From assembly GCA_028711875.1 (NCBI GenBank), contig JAQTRJ010000091.1:1-7522 (forward strand): a DNA stretch of 7,522 bases, in the 5' to 3' direction. Under the pieces are notes generated by a model that saw nothing but the letters and a program-made list of their open reading frames with translations, was not told where the DNA came from and searched no databases. This document shows, piece after piece, positions 6,681 to 7,522 of this stretch. The translations under genes and the position numbers were made by a program. This DNA comes from a bacterium. GTDB lineage: Bacteria > Electryoneota > RPQS01. How positions within the stretch are numbered: the stretch's first letter is position 1; every line of letters begins with the position of its first letter.

Positions 6681-6867
6681 CTCGTCGGCGAATAAATCCA
6701 TCACTTTCGGTGAGTCGCTCCCCATGCGGAACTTCGCGGCTCGGCGGACGTATTACTATCCGAAGGGTCGCTGTCTGTAAATTAAGAAGTTAAGTCGTCC
6801 AACTGAAATTCGGGATGAAATGGCGCAAAGGCGCAGTTCGGAAGACTTGATTTTTCAAAAGATTGAA

Positions 6868-6906
6868 ACGGACAGGAGGAGCTTGACAATCGGCCCTAAT
6901 GTCCGT
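6868..6906. promoter_or_regulatory. Candidate operator: 7-bp inverted repeat around the hrcA -35 box
   Basis: ACGGACA (6868-6874) and TGTCCGT (6900-6906) are perfect inverted copies separated by 25 bp. The left arm is just upstream of TTGACA and the right arm overlaps the first base of the -10 box. GGACAG recurs at 6964-6969 in the leader. A second pair, CGGCCC (6891-6896) and GGGCCG (6936-6941), straddles the -10 box. The arrangement suits a repressor site, but it is not the CIRCE sequence HrcA normally binds. Confidence 0.3.
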
Positions 6907-6911
6907 ATTTT
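6883..6911 (+). promoter_or_regulatory. Predicted sigma70-type promoter of hrcA
   Basis: TTGACA (6883-6888) is a perfect -35 box; TATTTT (6906-6911) follows after 17 bp and matches the -10 consensus at four of six positions. The region is A+T-rich compared with its surroundings. Transcription would start near 6918, giving a leader of about 70 nt before the GTG at 6988. Confidence 0.6.
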
Positions 6912-6987
6912 TATAGGTTATTGCTCTGAAGTTGCGGGCCGTAGCGGAAATCCCTGATTTACAGGACAGATCAAGGCACACGCGATT

Positions 6988-7522
6988 GTGAGACAGCTTC
7001 CGGCACTATCGGATCGCGAGCGGGAGATTCTAAGCGCGGTGGTGCGTCAGTTCGTACTGACCGCCAATCCGGTCGGCTCGCGGCAGCTGCTGCGGCGGCA
7101 GGGTTTCCATCTCTCGGCGGCTACGATTCGCAACGTGATGGCCGATCTCGAAGAGATGGGTTTGCTTTGTCATCCGCATAAATCGGCGGGGCGCGTGCCG
7201 TCCGATCTCGGCTATCGGATGTATGTGGACGATCTGATGGAGTCGCGCGATCTCTCGCCGGCCGAGCGCGAAGCCATCGAACGCGAATACGACGGCGTGG
7301 CGCGCGAGCTGGATGACGTGATGGCGGTGACGGCGCGCGTGCTCTCGACCGCGTCCAAACTACTCGCCGTGGTGCTCGTGCCCAATTTGGACGAAGCCGT
7401 TCTGCGGCGGATTGATCTCGTGCGCGTCGCCGAGAATCGCGTGCTCGTGGTGATTTCCCTCGACGCCGGGCCGGTGAAGACGATCATGGCCGAACTGCGG
7501 CAGGCGATCGCCGCCGAACAAT
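6988..7522 (+). CDS. hrcA: Heat-inducible transcription repressor HrcA, N-terminal half
   Basis: Represses chaperone operons (groESL, dnaK) in many bacteria by binding the CIRCE inverted repeat; it depends on GroEL for correct folding. 178 codons are visible, about half of the usual 340, and the right edge cuts the gene. Residues 8-70 form the winged-helix DNA-binding domain: SDREREILSAVVRQF, the family motif NPVGSRQL (27-34), recognition helix SAATIRNVMADLEEMG (43-58) and the hallmark SAGRVPSDLGYRMYVDDLM (66-84). Then follows a helical stretch with LSPAEREAIEREY and the beginning of the GAF-like domain (AVVLVPNLDEAVLRRIDLV). GTG 6988 is the only usual start codon after an in-frame TGA at 6955; AAGG lies eleven bases upstream, rather far. 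grpE, dnaK or dnaJ would be expected downstream. Confidence 0.96.
   Translation, partial: MRQLPALSDREREILSAVVRQFVLTANPVGSRQLLRRQGFHLSAATIRNVMADLEEMGLLCHPHKSAGRVPSDLGYRMYVDDLMESRDLSPAEREAIEREYDGVARELDDVMAVTARVLSTASKLLAVVLVPNLDEAVLRRIDLVRVAENRVLVVISLDAGPVKTIMAELRQAIAAEQ

Larger units (their letters stand above)
6574..6987. other. Non-coding interval between ftsX and hrcA
   Basis: 414 bases without a convincing gene. The first third is G+C-rich and holds a 5-bp hairpin (CGAGG/CCTCG, 6590-6604) and the long-armed inverted repeat at 6611-6680. From about 6775 the sequence becomes A+T-rich, with small direct repeats (TTAAG at 6782 and 6790; GGCGCA at 6822 and 6830), and leads into the hrcA promoter. 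A 37-codon open frame (6582-6695) and a 63-codon minus-strand frame (6790-6981) exist, but neither has a ribosome binding site or recognisable protein character. Confidence 0.6.

Noticed and set aside
5109..6695. 528-codon plus-strand frame overlapping ftsE and ftsX
   Set aside because: Very Arg/Ala-rich shadow frame; ftsE and ftsX in the other frame carry all expected motifs and helices.
6582..6695. 37-codon frame eight bases after ftsX
   Set aside because: No ribosome binding site, and its sequence is occupied by the inverted repeat at 6611-6680.
6790..6981. 63-codon minus-strand frame before hrcA
   Set aside because: Covers the hrcA promoter; no start signal or recognisable family.

Overview
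The window comes from a fairly G+C-rich bacterial chromosome. It holds five protein genes, two of them cut by the window edges. The second gene ends in an FlgD-like/Por-type tail (start motif YPNPFNP, end LILLK) behind a seven-bladed SBBP propeller. Such proteins are typical of the FCB assemblage (Bacteroidota, Ignavibacteriota and related candidate phyla such as Zixibacteria or KSB1). The two promoters I can recognise have ordinary TTGAC-type -35 boxes with 17-bp spacers, not the -33/-7 pattern of Bacteroidota proper. An uncultured FCB-related lineage outside classical Bacteroidota therefore seems likeliest, but the phylum cannot be fixed from this sequence.

Layout. From 2267 leftward off the edge (minus strand) lies hppA, a membrane proton-pumping pyrophosphatase. 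It has the K+-independent signature and an unusual N-terminal signal-peptide-like extension. A 222-bp divergent region (2268-2489) holds a good promoter and a possible Shine-Dalgarno-masking hairpin for hppA. Rightward from 2490 run three closely placed genes: an 810-residue secreted seven-bladed propeller protein, then ftsE 10 nt after its stop, then ftsX 117 nt after ftsE. A 414-bp non-coding stretch (6574-6987) follows. It carries a long-armed inverted repeat and then an A+T-rich part with a strong promoter. hrcA starts at 6988 and runs off the right edge.

How the genes relate. FtsE (ATPase) and FtsX (four-helix permease) form the FtsEX complex, which in other bacteria controls septal peptidoglycan hydrolases. 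Here the complex is apparently co-transcribed with a predicted cell-surface propeller, and no hydrolase or EnvC-type activator lies next to it. hppA (energy conservation from pyrophosphate) and hrcA (heat-shock repressor, usually heading grpE-dnaK-dnaJ) are separate transcription units with their own promoters.

The points most worth a second look are the propeller-ftsEX operon, the open reading frame that joins ftsE to ftsX through a single TAG, and the hrcA promoter, which has no CIRCE element but carries a different inverted repeat. I saw no tRNA, rRNA, CRISPR array, transposase or integrase.
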